The notes: a model not told the origin generated them from the letters alone. A stretch of DNA of 64,000 nt from UBA5109 sp963975155 (GCA_963975155.1 CAXBFG010000004.1:62001-126000); one strand, 5' to 3'; numbered from the stretch's first letter, positions 1-9,218 are shown. Made by a program: numbers and translations.

Positions 1-1685
1 TTAAGGGAATCCGTAATTTCTTTGCAATAATCAGCCTGTTTGTCCGTAATATTCAAAACTATTGCCTGAATCGGCGCCAACCAGGCGGGAAATGCCCCTT
101 CGTAATGTTCGATTAAAATACCGATAAAACGTTCAAAAGAACCGAAAATTGCCCGGTGCAACATAACCGGCGTCTGACGACTATTGTCTTCAGCAACATA
201 TTGCGCGCCCAGTCTTTCAGGCATGGAAAAATCCACCTGAATAGTACCGCATTGCTGCTCACGACCCATGCAGTCTTTTAAGGCAAATTCAATTTTCGGC
301 CCATAAAAGGCTCCCTCACCCGGCAACAATTGCCATTCCCTGCCAGTGTTGTTTAAAGCAACTTCCAGTGCCGCTTCCGCCTGATCCCAGATTTCATCTG
401 ATCCTACTCGTTGCTCTGGGCGCGTTGACAACCTTAAAATGATTTCTTCAAAACCGAAATCCTGATAAACCTTGTAGACCAGGTCAATAAAAACCGAGAC
501 TTCATCCTGAATCTGATCTTCTGTGCAGAATATGTGTGCGTCATCCTGAGTGAAGGACCTTACTCTCATTAAACCGTGCATGCTGCCTGATGGTTCATAA
601 CGATGACAGGAGCCAAATTCAGCCAGCCGCAAGGGTAAATCCCGATATGATTTCAGGCCTTGATTATAGACCTGCACATGACATGGACAGTTCATGGGTT
701 TAATCGCATACATACGATTTTCGGATTCCACACTGAACATTTGCTCGGAAAATTTAGCCGAATGACCTGACTTATCCCATAAACTATAGTCAACCAATTG
801 TGGTGTATTGATTTCCTTATAATCATTTTCAGTAAACAGCTTTTGCATGTAGTGCTTGATGCTCTGATAAATATTCCAGCCATGCGGATGCCAGAAAACC
901 ATACCGGGAGCCTCTTCCTGAAAATGAAAGAGATCCAGCTTCTTACCGATCTTGCGGTGGTCCCGCCGCTCTGCTTCTTCCAGTAGATGCAGGTATTCGG
1001 CCAGATCTTTTTTATCACTCCAGGCGGTTCCGTAAATTCGTTGCAACATGGCATTTTTGGAATCACCACGCCAGTAGGCGCCGGCTACCGACATCAATTT
1101 GAAGACTTTGATATGGCCTGTACTGGGCACATGAGGGCCTCGGCACAGGTCAATAAAGTCGCCCTGCCTATAGAATGAAAGTCCTTCTTCGCTGGGAATA
1201 CTCTGGATAATTTCTACTTTGTATTGTTCTCCCATGGACTTGAACATCGCTACCGCTTCATCCCGGCTCATCAAGCTGCGTTCCACGCTTATATTGGCTT
1301 TGCTCAGTCGAAGCATTTCGCTTTCGATAGCTTCCAGGTCTTCAGGCGTAAAAGGTCGCTCAAAGGCAAAGTCATAAAAAAAACCGTTTTCTATAACCGG
1401 ACCTATAGTAACTTGGGCAGCAGGGAATAAATTCTGCACAGCATTTGCCATTAAATGCGCACAGGAATGCCGGATTATTTCCAGACCTTCCGGATCACGG
1501 GAAGTAATGATGGAAACCTGTGCATTTTGGGTAATTTCGAAAGAGGTATCTACAACTTGCCCGTCAACTACACCGGCCAGTGCTGCTTTAGCCAGGCCTG
1601 GGCCAATAGATTCTGCCAGGCCATGAACCGTAATCGCTTGTTCAAACTCACGCTGACTGCCATCTGGCAAAGTAATAGTTAACAT
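1..1685 (-). CDS. thrS: threonyl-tRNA synthetase (3' end outside window)
   Basis: Charges tRNA-Thr with threonine in the cytoplasm. I translated it directly because the frame runs off the left edge. About 561 residues are visible of a family length near 640, so most of the C-terminal anticodon-binding domain is missing. Visible in order are an N-terminal TGS-like domain (about 1-60), the editing domain with HSCAH, and the class II catalytic core with MNCPCH and the conserved RSF..DDAHIF block. The start is the ATG at 1685; the TGS domain begins directly after it, although no strong Shine-Dalgarno is seen. It lies downstream of tRNA-Val on the same strand, an order I also know from Pseudomonas, and probably shares that promoter. 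Identity is certain. Confidence 0.97.
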   Translation of the reverse strand, partial: MLTITLPDGSQREFEQAITVHGLAESIGPGLAKAALAGVVDGQVVDTSFEITQNAQVSIITSRDPEGLEIIRHSCAHLMANAVQNLFPAAQVTIGPVIENGFFYDFAFERPFTPEDLEAIESEMLRLSKANISVERSLMSRDEAVAMFKSMGEQYKVEIIQSIPSEEGLSFYRQGDFIDLCRGPHVPSTGHIKVFKLMSVAGAYWRGDSKNAMLQRIYGTAWSDKKDLAEYLHLLEEAERRDHRKIGKKLDLFHFQEEAPGMVFWHPHGWNIYQSIKHYMQKLFTENDYKEINTPQLVDYSLWDKSGHSAKFSEQMFSVESENRMYAIKPMNCPCHVQVYNQGLKSYRDLPLRLAEFGSCHRYEPSGSMHGLMRVRSFTQDDAHIFCTEDQIQDEVSVFIDLVYKVYQDFGFEEIILRLSTRPEQRVGSDEIWDQAEAALEVALNNTGREWQLLPGEGAFYGPKIEFALKDCMGREQQCGTIQVDFSMPERLGAQYVAEDNSRQTPVMLHRAIFGSFERFIGILIEHYEGAFPAWLAPIQAIVLNITDKQADYCKEITDSL

Positions 1686-1694
1686 TATGCTATA

Positions 1695-1713
1695 GCAGAA
1701 TCTCTTGTTCTGC
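1695..1713 (-). promoter_or_regulatory. hairpin in the thrS leader
   Basis: A perfect 6-bp stem (GCAGAA/TTCTGC) closes a 7-nt loop ten nucleotides before the thrS start codon. E. coli thrS is autoregulated through leader structures that mimic tRNA-Thr, but this loop has no Thr anticodon, so similar control is not shown here. It may simply shape ribosome access. Confidence 0.3.
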
Positions 1714-1761
1714 CTTCCCCGTGTGAAATTAATGTATGATGCCTTCTTACAACATCAGAAT

Positions 1762-1838
<77 letters not shown>

Positions 1839-1938
1839 AATATCCTGCCAGGACCCAACTTGCATCCTGTAAATCCACTTTCTCTTCCCCCTGAAACCCT
1901 GTAAATATGCTAGTTACAGGCTTCCTGAAAGACCGGCG

Positions 1939-1967
1939 ATTATAGAGATACCAGGGCAAAATCACAA
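1939..1967 (-). promoter_or_regulatory. sigma-70 promoter for tRNA-Val/thrS
   Basis: The -10 is a perfect TATAAT (1939-1944, read on minus). A 17-bp spacer separates it from TTGTGA (1962-1967, 4/6 match to TTGACA). The bases just downstream of the -10 are GC-rich (CGCCGG), as is usual at stringently controlled stable-RNA promoters. Transcription would start about 90 nt before the tRNA. Confidence 0.65.
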
Positions 1968-1974
1968 GGAAATC

Positions 1975-2025
1975 AAAGGAGTCTGTAGTACAAAGCCATA
2001 ATAGGGCTTGCACACAGACTCCTTT
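1975..2025 (-). terminator. long inverted repeat after the speD-like gene
   Basis: Perfect 12-bp arms (AAAGGAGTCTGT and its complement) enclose 27 nt that contain a smaller AAGCC/GGCTT hairpin. It sits 12 bp after the stop of the speD-like gene and just upstream of the tRNA-Val promoter. The T-tract is poor on both strands, so termination is probable but not canonical. Confidence 0.5.
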
Positions 2026-2036
2026 AATTTTAAAAA

Positions 2037-2435
2037 TCAGACAGCTTCTAACAAACGTGGTGCAAATATGCCGCGTTCCAGACTATGTCGATTGATCTGC
2101 GCCGGTGCGAAATATTTTTTGCAGACCTCAATGGCGACTTCATCAGCAAAGCGTTTGCAGGAAAAAACATCAATATAAACCTGACCAAGGTTCTCCGCAA
2201 AATGCGCGGAAATGTTGGAAGTTTCAATTAATTGCAGCAAGGTATAGCCAGCCGCATCGAAGGAATGACTGGCAAAGTGCTCCAACATGGGTTCACCAAA
2301 AGCCTTCATATCGATGGCGGTAATAAGTTCTTTAACCCAGGCGCGAATATTATCGGCACTGGTTAAATGTTCACGCGGACAACCGGTTAAATCCAGTATT
2401 AAATGCTGGCCCCAAATTGCGGTCTGTTGACTCAT
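2037..2435 (-). CDS. S-adenosylmethionine decarboxylase-like (SpeD/SpeH family) pyruvoyl enzyme
   Basis: The 132-residue length fits the short prokaryotic SpeD class, whose members cleave themselves to make a pyruvoyl group and decarboxylate S-adenosylmethionine for spermidine synthesis. Aligned by hand to the Thermotoga-type motif SESHLTIH, it retains the pyruvoyl Ser (S73), processing His (H78) and catalytic Cys (C93) at exactly the family spacing of +5 and +20. However, the residue before the cleavage Ser is Thr instead of Glu, the His after it is Asn, and the following WPE is AEN. Family membership is likely; substrate is uncertain, because SpeD homologues with other decarboxylase activities are known. 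No speE lies nearby. A GAGG Shine-Dalgarno precedes the start. Confidence 0.7.
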   Translation of the reverse strand: MSQQTAIWGQHLILDLTGCPREHLTSADNIRAWVKELITAIDMKAFGEPMLEHFASHSFDAAGYTLLQLIETSNISAHFAENLGQVYIDVFSCKRFADEVAIEVCKKYFAPAQINRHSLERGIFAPRLLEAV

Positions 2436-2636
2436 ATAAAAGCCTCATAAAAAATTAAAGTATGCAGCACACACCTACAGTATGGGCACTGCGGCGCGCA
2501 CTTTACTCTTTTTTTTTAGGAAGGCAAGAGAAACAAGAGAACTGAAATAAGGATTTTAATCAGTCAGATAACAGATCATGCCTGCACACTAACCGGGACC
2601 ACTTTGAAGCAATTTATACAGCTTTAAACGGATCTA

Positions 2637-3773
2637 TTAAGGTAGTAAAGTAAACTTCTGTATACGCTGCCCACCCTGTTCCGCGATATAAATATCCCCA
2701 CTTGAATCCACGGCGATCGAATGTGGCAGGGTAAATTGGCCCCGATAGCGCCCCGGGCCGCCACCGAAACTGCCCAGACGTTCCCCACTCTGTCTGTCCA
2801 GTATCTCAACCATGACATTATTCTGATTAATGACATACAGGTATTTCTGTTCAGCGTCATGCGAAAAATCCAGCACAACGGCTGTCCCGCGAGTACCGCT
2901 GCTGCGATTTAAGGGAGAAGTCTTTGGTTCAAAGCTGTTATTTATAAAACGTACGAAATTACCCATTTTATCAAAGACCTGTATCCGGTCTGCCAGACGA
3001 TCACAAACATAGACCAGACCGTCATTCGAGATACGCAGGCAATGCAGTGTGGCCTCCAAGTCACTTTCACTCTCTGTACGGCGTAACTGCCATTGGTAGA
3101 GAAACTGGCCATTTCTATCCAGCACAGCGACCCGATGATTGCCCCCCACCACTTCACCATCAGCAACAAAGATGTTGCCGCTTTCCGCATCCACATCGAT
3201 ACTGGCGGGAAGAAAGAACTGGGCACGATCAGAATTTAAAGCTCTCCCCTCTCTGCTGCCATCCGAGGAATCATAGCGCCCTGTTTCGCCTATTTGCATC
3301 AGCAACTCAGAGCCGTCGCTGCTGTATTTCTGGATAACACCGGTGCCGGATGCAACCAGCCAAATATTGTGCTCCGCATCGACATGGCAGTCATGCAGTC
3401 GGTCACCAATAAGTTCTGGATCGCCCCAGCCACGGAGCACATTACCATCTTCATCAAGTTCTATGACCGGAGGTGCGAGTACCGCTCCATCCAAGTCATC
3501 AGGCACTACATCCTGGCGATTGAGCAAAAACACATGACCACGATCATCCATACACATGCCACCCAACCCCCCGGTGAGCCAGAACTCTCCGGTATTGCTT
3601 AAAGGTAAGTTAGGCCAGAGAGGGTCAAGTTCAAATTGCGGTACTGATTGTGCGAAGCTACTGCTGGATTGAATGGCATAGAGCATGAAGACACTGATTG
3701 TCTTCATGACCAAGGCTGGAGTGCCGACCCTGCTGGATAAGCATACTCTTTTGATCGGGCTTTTTATTGGCAT
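2637..3773 (-). CDS. secreted NHL-repeat beta-propeller protein
   Basis: The 378 residues carry repeated NHL-type blades, such as PHSIAVDSSGDIYIAEQGG near the C terminus, and similar GNIFVAD and VYVCDRL blocks. These are expected to form a six-bladed propeller. An export signal is present (hydrophobic stretch ending SSSFAQ), either from the ATG at 3773 or from an internal ATG at 3707; a G-rich stretch before 3773 slightly favours the longer form. No catalytic motif is recognised. Such propellers usually bind proteins or ligands in the periplasm. It lies next to uvrB on the same strand without an obvious functional link. Confidence 0.75.
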   Translation of the reverse strand: MPIKSPIKRVCLSSRVGTPALVMKTISVFMLYAIQSSSSFAQSVPQFELDPLWPNLPLSNTGEFWLTGGLGGMCMDDRGHVFLLNRQDVVPDDLDGAVLAPPVIELDEDGNVLRGWGDPELIGDRLHDCHVDAEHNIWLVASGTGVIQKYSSDGSELLMQIGETGRYDSSDGSREGRALNSDRAQFFLPASIDVDAESGNIFVADGEVVGGNHRVAVLDRNGQFLYQWQLRRTESESDLEATLHCLRISNDGLVYVCDRLADRIQVFDKMGNFVRFINNSFEPKTSPLNRSSGTRGTAVVLDFSHDAEQKYLYVINQNNVMVEILDRQSGERLGSFGGGPGRYRGQFTLPHSIAVDSSGDIYIAEQGGQRIQKFTLLP

Positions 3774-3794
3774 CAGTACCCCCGAGGAGTTTGG

Positions 3795-5816
3795 TCATGC
3801 AATAAACTTTTCGTTAATGACTGATATCCTATCACGAACTTTGGCTGCATCTTCAAATTCAAGATTTCGTGCATGTTCATACATCAGTTCTTCCAGACGC
3901 TTAATTTCCCTTGCGAGTTGTGCAGGTGTCATCCGATCCAGGCCGACTCCGTACTCCCCGGAAGCTTCCGCAACTTCCCTTAAATTGGCATAACTGCGTT
4001 TGCCCTTACCCTGCGTCTGGCCTGCGCCCTGCATTATGTCGGCAACACCTTTGCTGATGCCGATGGGTGTAATACCATGACTTACATTATATTCCTGCTG
4101 TACACGTCGGCGTTCCGTGGTCGTATCTATTGCAGCCTGCATGGATTTTGTCACCCGGTCAGCATATAAAATAACCTTGCCATTTATATTTCTGGCTGCC
4201 CGGCCCATGGTCTGAATCAGGGAGCGCTCTGAGCGTAAAAAACCTTCCTTGTCTGCATCCAGGATGGTGACCAGCGAGACTTCAGGAATATCGAGTCCCT
4301 CTCGCAACAAATTGATGCCAACCAGCACATCAAATTCACCCAGCCGTAAATCCCGGATAATTTCGACACGCTCAACCGTATCAATATCTGAATGCAGATA
4401 ACGCACCCGCACCCCATTATCAGACAGATAGTCGGTTAAATCTTCTGCCATGCGTTTGGTCAGTGTCGTTACCAGGACTCTTTCATCGACCGCAACACGT
4501 TTCTTTACTTCAGAAAGCAAGTCATCGACCTGATGAGTGGCGGGCCTGACTTCAGGCAAGGGATCCAGTAAACCTGTTGGCCTGACTACCTGATGTACAC
4601 GCTGACCTTCATGCTCAGCTTCATAATCTGAGGGTGTTGCAGAAACAAAAATAAGTTGCGGTACCAGTTGCTCCCATTCGGCAAAACGTAAGGGCCTGTT
4701 ATCCAGTGCTGAAGGTAGACGGAAACCATATTGCACCAAAGTCTCCTTACGCGATCGGTCTCCTTTATACATGGCGCCGATCTGTGGAATCGTGACATGC
4801 GACTCGTCTACGACCACAAAAGCATCATCCGGGAGGTAGTCAAACAGTGTCGGTGGCGGCTGCCCCTCTTTTCGTCCAGACAGATAACGCGAATAGTTTT
4901 CGACACCGGTGCAATAGCCCAATTGTTGCATCATCTCCAGATCAAACTGGGTACGCTGTTTGAGGCGCTGTGCTTCTACCAGTAAATTTTGCCCCTCCAG
5001 ATGTTTCAGTCGAATATCCAACTCAATTTTCACCTGTTCAATGGTTTCCAGCATACGTTCACGTGTGCTGACATAATGTGATTTTGGAAAAACCGTGAGG
5101 CGTGGCACCCTTTGTAAAATTTCGCCGGTCAGGGGATCGAAGTAAGCCAGACTCTCTATTTCATCATCGAAGAGCTCAATACGGATGGCTTTTGCATCGG
5201 ATTCTGCCGGGTAGATATCAATGACGTCTCCCCTGACACGATAGGTGCTTCTATGCAGATCCATTTCATTGCGTGTGTACTGCAGTTCAGCAAGACGCCT
5301 TAACAAGACACGCTGGTCCAGTTTCCCCCCGACATTCAGGTGAATCACCATGTTCAGGTAGACCGTGGGGTCACCCAGACCATAGATAGATGAAACCGTA
5401 GCCACGACAATTACATCACGTTTTTCCAACAGGGATTTGGTTGCCGAAAGGCGCATTTGTTCAATATGCTCATTTACAGATGAATCTTTTTCAATAAAGG
5501 AATCAGATGCCGGCACATAGGCTTCAGGCTGATAATAATCATAATAGGAGACGAAATATTCCACCGCATTATTCGGGAAAAAATCTTTTAATTCCCCGTA
5601 TAACTGGGCAGCCAGAGTTTTATTGTGAGCCATGATCAAGGCAGGCCGTTGAGTTTCCTGAATCACATTGGCGATTGTATAGGTCTTCCCTGATCCCGTG
5701 ACACCCAGCAAGGTCTGAGCTGCAAGCCCATTAGCAAGCCCTTCTGTTAGCTTGACGATGGCCTCGGGCTGATCACCAGCGGGAGGGAATGGGACATGCA
5801 AGTCGAAATGATCCAA
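3795..5816 (-). CDS. uvrB: excinuclease ABC subunit B
   Basis: This is the damage-verifying helicase-like subunit of nucleotide excision repair, acting with UvrA and UvrC. The 673 residues match the usual length. Visible are Walker A GVTGSGKT near residue 40, the strand-inserting beta-hairpin region YYDYYQPEAYVP, the helicase motifs DESHVTIPQ and GRAARN, and the C-terminal UVR domain that contacts UvrC. No convincing LexA box was found upstream. Confidence 0.97.
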   Translation of the reverse strand: MDHFDLHVPFPPAGDQPEAIVKLTEGLANGLAAQTLLGVTGSGKTYTIANVIQETQRPALIMAHNKTLAAQLYGELKDFFPNNAVEYFVSYYDYYQPEAYVPASDSFIEKDSSVNEHIEQMRLSATKSLLEKRDVIVVATVSSIYGLGDPTVYLNMVIHLNVGGKLDQRVLLRRLAELQYTRNEMDLHRSTYRVRGDVIDIYPAESDAKAIRIELFDDEIESLAYFDPLTGEILQRVPRLTVFPKSHYVSTRERMLETIEQVKIELDIRLKHLEGQNLLVEAQRLKQRTQFDLEMMQQLGYCTGVENYSRYLSGRKEGQPPPTLFDYLPDDAFVVVDESHVTIPQIGAMYKGDRSRKETLVQYGFRLPSALDNRPLRFAEWEQLVPQLIFVSATPSDYEAEHEGQRVHQVVRPTGLLDPLPEVRPATHQVDDLLSEVKKRVAVDERVLVTTLTKRMAEDLTDYLSDNGVRVRYLHSDIDTVERVEIIRDLRLGEFDVLVGINLLREGLDIPEVSLVTILDADKEGFLRSERSLIQTMGRAARNINGKVILYADRVTKSMQAAIDTTTERRRVQQEYNVSHGITPIGISKGVADIMQGAGQTQGKGKRSYANLREVAEASGEYGVGLDRMTPAQLAREIKRLEELMYEHARNLEFEDAAKVRDRISVINEKFIA

Positions 5817-6045
5817 AATCAGTATCCGTGATAAGCAAACCCGACATTGTAAGCATTTTAAAATTTGAATTGAACTGTTGATCGGTTTACACGATTTCCC
5901 AGGCTGCTAAGCAGAATGACTCGAGGATTGGTCAAGTGCAGCTGGATTAACCCCAATTCAAGTATGATCTTGGAAGCCTAATATTCAAAGATCTTAATAA
6001 ATGAGCTTATAACGATGAGGAGGTTGACCCCTTAAGGAAATCTAA

Positions 6046-6075
6046 TTAACATACGCGCCGCTTTCACGTTATAAT
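6046..6075 (+). promoter_or_regulatory. sigma-70 promoter for tRNA-Asn
   Basis: TTAACA (6046-6051, 5/6), an 18-bp spacer and a perfect TATAAT (6070-6075). They are followed by a GC-rich discriminator (CTCGCGCTCG), the usual mark of stringent control of stable RNA. The predicted start near 6082 leaves about 20 nt of 5' leader. Confidence 0.75.
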
Positions 6076-6102
6076 CTCGCGCTCGAAAGTTTTACAAGTT
6101 TT

Positions 6103-6177
6103 TGCCCAATAGCTCAATGGTAGAGTAGGTGACTGTTAATCACTTGGTTCCTGGTTCGAGTCCAGGTTGGGCAGCCA
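6103..6177 (+). tRNA. tRNA-Asn (GTT anticodon)
   Basis: Acceptor TGCCCAA pairs perfectly with TTGGGCA. The D arm is GCTC/GAGT. The anticodon stem GGTGA/TCACT holds loop CTGTTAA (anticodon GTT). The T stem CCTGG/CCAGG has a TTCGAGT loop. Discriminator G and CCA are encoded. It is a single tRNA unit with its own promoter. Confidence 0.96.
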
Positions 6178-6490
6178 ATTTCCTTTTTCTAATAGCCCAT
6201 CCTGTAAAAAGCACTTCCTGTAAATGGACCTTAACTCGCTTAGGGTGATGGTTCAGGGTACTTACTCAGGTTACTGGCTCTGCTTACCAATACTGAAGCT
6301 TAAAGTAGCACTGAATAAGTGCTTGATAGACAACTGGTAAATTATAAGTGCAATGAAGCCGGATAATTTCCCGCATACCAAATTCCGCTCAAGCGCAACT
6401 TGTGCTCTGTAATATTTCAAAATAAAGAACAGAAAATAAATAGTTATCCGGCTGTTTGAAATTTAGCAAAATACCACTGCAGTGGTTTCA
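6178..6490. other. gene-free stretch between tRNA-Asn and the comEA-like gene
   Basis: No coding frame is convincing here. It holds two TCCTGTAAA copies just after the tRNA, a 6-bp hairpin near 6308-6324 (AGCACT/AGTGCT), widely spaced 10-bp inverted arms (6357-6366 and 6444-6453, AGCCGGATAA), and a 14-bp palindrome ACCACTGCAGTGGT at 6473-6486. Read on minus, that palindrome is followed by ATTTT and could be a weak terminator for the comEA-like gene. Confidence 0.5.
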
Positions 6491-6811
6491 CTAATCACTG
6501 TCTAATATAATTCTCTCAGCATTATTACGAACTGTTGCTTCCCCTATACCACTGACCATAATCAGATCGTCCAGATTTTTAAATTCACCGTTTTTATTGC
6601 GATAATCAACTATTGCTTCTGCTCTGCTAATCCCTACTCCATCCAATACCATGGCTATGGTTTCAGCATCAGCCAGGTTGATATTTACCTGTTCCTGCAT
6701 GGCCTGTTCTGCAATGATTTCATTGCTCACCGCATATTGAGCTAGACTCGGATAAGCTGACAGTACAAATAATGCAAGACATAATACTTTTAAATAATTG
6801 AATCCATTCAT
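6491..6811 (-). CDS. ComEA-like helix-hairpin-helix protein
   Basis: 106 residues: a signal peptide or membrane anchor (about 1-24, ending PSLAQ), then a helix-hairpin-helix DNA-binding domain with VNINLADAETI, LDGVGISRAEAIVDYR and MVSGIGEATV. Short periplasmic ComEA proteins bind incoming DNA during natural transformation in several gammaproteobacteria. No other competence gene is nearby, so the role is inferred from the domain. An AAGGAG-like Shine-Dalgarno precedes the ATG. Confidence 0.85.
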   Translation of the reverse strand: MNGFNYLKVLCLALFVLSAYPSLAQYAVSNEIIAEQAMQEQVNINLADAETIAMVLDGVGISRAEAIVDYRNKNGEFKNLDDLIMVSGIGEATVRNNAERIILDSD

Positions 6812-6922
6812 TTCGATCTCCTTAATTTAATGGTTAAGCAAAATTTTCGAACACATGCAGCATTTTCGCCACATCATCAGAGTAGCAGAGCATTTTAAAA
6901 TTTCCTGTTAATTATGAAAAAA

Positions 6923-7618
6923 CTACGACTGTATTTCCTGGATAATACTATCGAGTTTCACAGAAGGGTCTGCAGCTTGCGTGATAGGTCTGCCGATAAC
7001 CAGAAAATTACTGCCTTGTTCAAGCGCCGAGCGTGGCGTCACAACTCTTTTTTGATCATCAAGACTGTCACCAGCAGGTCGTATGCCGGGTGTGACCAGA
7101 CAAAAGTCTGTCGGGTGCTGTTGACGTAAGATGCCACTCTCTTGAGCCGAGCAAACCACGCCATCCAGTCCACAATCGGCTGTAAGTTTGGCCAGTTTTT
7201 GTACTTGTTGTTGCGGAGTAGAGCTTATTCCGAGTTGAACAAGATCCTCAGCACCAATGCTGGTAAGAACAGTTACGGCAATCAACAAGGGAGCCTGTGG
7301 CTGATTTAAAGCGGCTCTGGAAGCATCCAACATGGCCTTGCCACCTGAGGCATGCACATTAACCATCCATACATCCATATCAGCAGCTGCTTTTAGCGCA
7401 GCAGCTACCGTGTTTGGAATATCATGGAATTTCAGATCCAGAAAAACGTCAAATCCCCTGCTCCTGATTTGTTTGACGAGTTCCGGACCACAACGGGTAA
7501 ACAATTCCTTGCCTACTTTCACACGGCACCGAGCCGGATCAATTTTGTCTAAAAAATCCAGACAGGATTTTGCTGTTGAAAAATCCAGCGCAACAATGAT
7601 TTGTTTCGTGTACTTCAT
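6923..7618 (-). CDS. pyrF: orotidine-5'-phosphate decarboxylase
   Basis: Catalyses the last step of UMP synthesis, OMP to UMP. The sequence has the family's early VALDF strand, the catalytic DLKFHDIPNT motif and the C-terminal VTPGIR and VIGRPI phosphate-binding motifs, in about 231 residues. I prefer the ATG at 7618, which has an AGGTG Shine-Dalgarno, to a GTG three codons upstream. It follows lapB closely, the same lapA-lapB-pyrF order as in E. coli. Confidence 0.96.
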   Translation of the reverse strand: MKYTKQIIVALDFSTAKSCLDFLDKIDPARCRVKVGKELFTRCGPELVKQIRSRGFDVFLDLKFHDIPNTVAAALKAAADMDVWMVNVHASGGKAMLDASRAALNQPQAPLLIAVTVLTSIGAEDLVQLGISSTPQQQVQKLAKLTADCGLDGVVCSAQESGILRQQHPTDFCLVTPGIRPAGDSLDDQKRVVTPRSALEQGSNFLVIGRPITQAADPSVKLDSIIQEIQS

Positions 7619-7648
7619 GACTGACACCTACGAACTATATCTAACAAC

Positions 7649-8869
7649 TTATATTTTCACATCATCCAGTAGAAATGAGTGCGGCTTGACTGTTCCCCAC
7701 TCATTACATCCGGGGCATAACCAATGCAGGCTACGCAATTCAAAACCACAATTATCGCAACGATATTTTGCCTTCCCTGCTAAATAATCTTCCAATATAT
7801 GATTAAAAAATTCGGCATTTTGCATATGATTATTGCTTTCTGAATACCCTTCATTCAGCAAAATTGCCTGCCCTAATAATTCAATTGAGGGATTTAATTT
7901 AATCTGTTGAAAGAAAATTTCCCTGGCTTTTTCCCTGCCTTCTGATTCCTCAATATGCTTGATCAGCATCAATAAAAAACTTGGCGATAACGGTTCCTGC
8001 AGGCAAGAATCTATATAACGTTGCAAATCTTTTTTATTGTTTAATGCCTGATAAGCCGCAATTAACAAGTCAAATGCTTGTGATCGAAAGCCTGCATCCT
8101 GCGAAGATATTTTAAGCAGAGCTTTTATGGCCTGCTTATAATTACCCTGCTCAAACTCCAGTCGACCCAAAATAAGGCTGGTTCTGACATTATTCCTATC
8201 CATGCCAATGGCTTTATTAAGATAGTCTCTGGCTTGATTGTAATGTTGAAATTCAAGTTCATTTTCCGAAAGTTCACAATAAAAATGTGAGGCTTTTATC
8301 TGATAAACTGAGCGCTGATTTGGTGCGCAGATTTTCAACAAATCATTAACTATAATAGTTGCTTTCAGCCATTCCTTTTCCAGTTGATAAACCGTTAAAC
8401 CCTGGTTTAATGCCGAAAACTGAATCTCAGGGCCTGCCACTTTCAATTCATCGATTAATTTTTCTGCCCTGTCCAGCAATCCGGCGGCCACATAACTTTT
8501 GATGAGGCCCAGTTTCACCTGATCCAGTTCGTGTCTGTTTAATTGAGAATTCGCCAGCAGTTTTTGATAAACCGCAATAGAGCCATCAACTTTTCCACGT
8601 CGCCTTAATAAGGTCCCCAAAGCCAAGTGGCTTTCCAGTGTACTTGAATTGATTTCCAGGGCGGAAATAAAAGCATCAATCGATAGATCTGGCTCGTCGT
8701 TGAGCAAGTAATTCAGGCCAATAAAGTAATCTTTATCCTGTTTTTTTTGAAAATGGGATTTACTTTTAAATTGCGTTTTAAAACCGGAATACCAAGCCAA
8801 TGCTAAAGCAATCAGCATTAGTATTAACAGAGATATATTTCCTAATTCCATAATCGCTGGACTGTCCAT
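7649..8869 (-). CDS. lapB: lipopolysaccharide assembly protein B
   Basis: In E. coli LapB helps FtsH degrade LpxC and so balances LPS synthesis. Seen here: an N-terminal transmembrane segment (about 8-27), TPR repeats through the middle (for example ALGTLLRRRGKVDGSIAVYQ), and a C-terminal rubredoxin-like metal knuckle with CDNC and CPGC. The 406 residues are slightly longer than the E. coli protein. It starts 4 bp after lapA. A downstream ATG at 8851 is also possible. Confidence 0.93.
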   Translation of the reverse strand: MDSPAIMELGNISLLILMLIALALAWYSGFKTQFKSKSHFQKKQDKDYFIGLNYLLNDEPDLSIDAFISALEINSSTLESHLALGTLLRRRGKVDGSIAVYQKLLANSQLNRHELDQVKLGLIKSYVAAGLLDRAEKLIDELKVAGPEIQFSALNQGLTVYQLEKEWLKATIIVNDLLKICAPNQRSVYQIKASHFYCELSENELEFQHYNQARDYLNKAIGMDRNNVRTSLILGRLEFEQGNYKQAIKALLKISSQDAGFRSQAFDLLIAAYQALNNKKDLQRYIDSCLQEPLSPSFLLMLIKHIEESEGREKAREIFFQQIKLNPSIELLGQAILLNEGYSESNNHMQNAEFFNHILEDYLAGKAKYRCDNCGFELRSLHWLCPGCNEWGTVKPHSFLLDDVKI

Positions 8870-8873
8870 TTCC

Positions 8874-9179
8874 CTATTTGGATTTACTTTGCTCTTCAGG
8901 TATCACAATATTGCCCTGCTCGGCCTTTTTGAGTCGAGCTTCCAGTTGTTTGATTTTTAATTGCGCTTTTATGCGACGAAATAAACCATAACCCAACAAT
9001 AGTCCTAACAAACCGCCCCAAGCAAAAGCCAATATTAACCATATAGCCAGACTCTGTGGCGACAGCTCTATGCCTATCCACAGGGGGACTTCCACGCTGT
9101 TATTACTGGCAAATATAAATCCCGCTAACAGCACTACCAGAAAAAAGAGACAAGCTATAAATCGTGTAAGTTTAGACAT
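8874..9179 (-). CDS. lapA: lipopolysaccharide assembly protein A (DUF1049)
   Basis: A small inner-membrane protein that works with LapB in LPS control. The 101 residues show two transmembrane helices (about 7-25 and 43-66) with a conserved NN..VEVPLW segment between them and a charged, coiled-coil-like C-terminal tail. It is read together with lapB. Confidence 0.9.
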   Translation of the reverse strand: MSKLTRFIACLFFLVVLLAGFIFASNNSVEVPLWIGIELSPQSLAIWLILAFAWGGLLGLLLGYGLFRRIKAQLKIKQLEARLKKAEQGNIVIPEEQSKSK

Positions 9180-9218
9180 GCAATTACTTTATACTAAATC
9201 CGATATAAAAAGGCTGTT

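Noticed and set aside
1695..1713. The thrS leader hairpin as a tRNA-Thr mimic
   Set aside because: The loop lacks a Thr anticodon sequence (NGU) in the right place.
5860..5900. A LexA box before uvrB
   Set aside because: CTGT is present near 5875, but the matching ACAG half is absent at the required distance.
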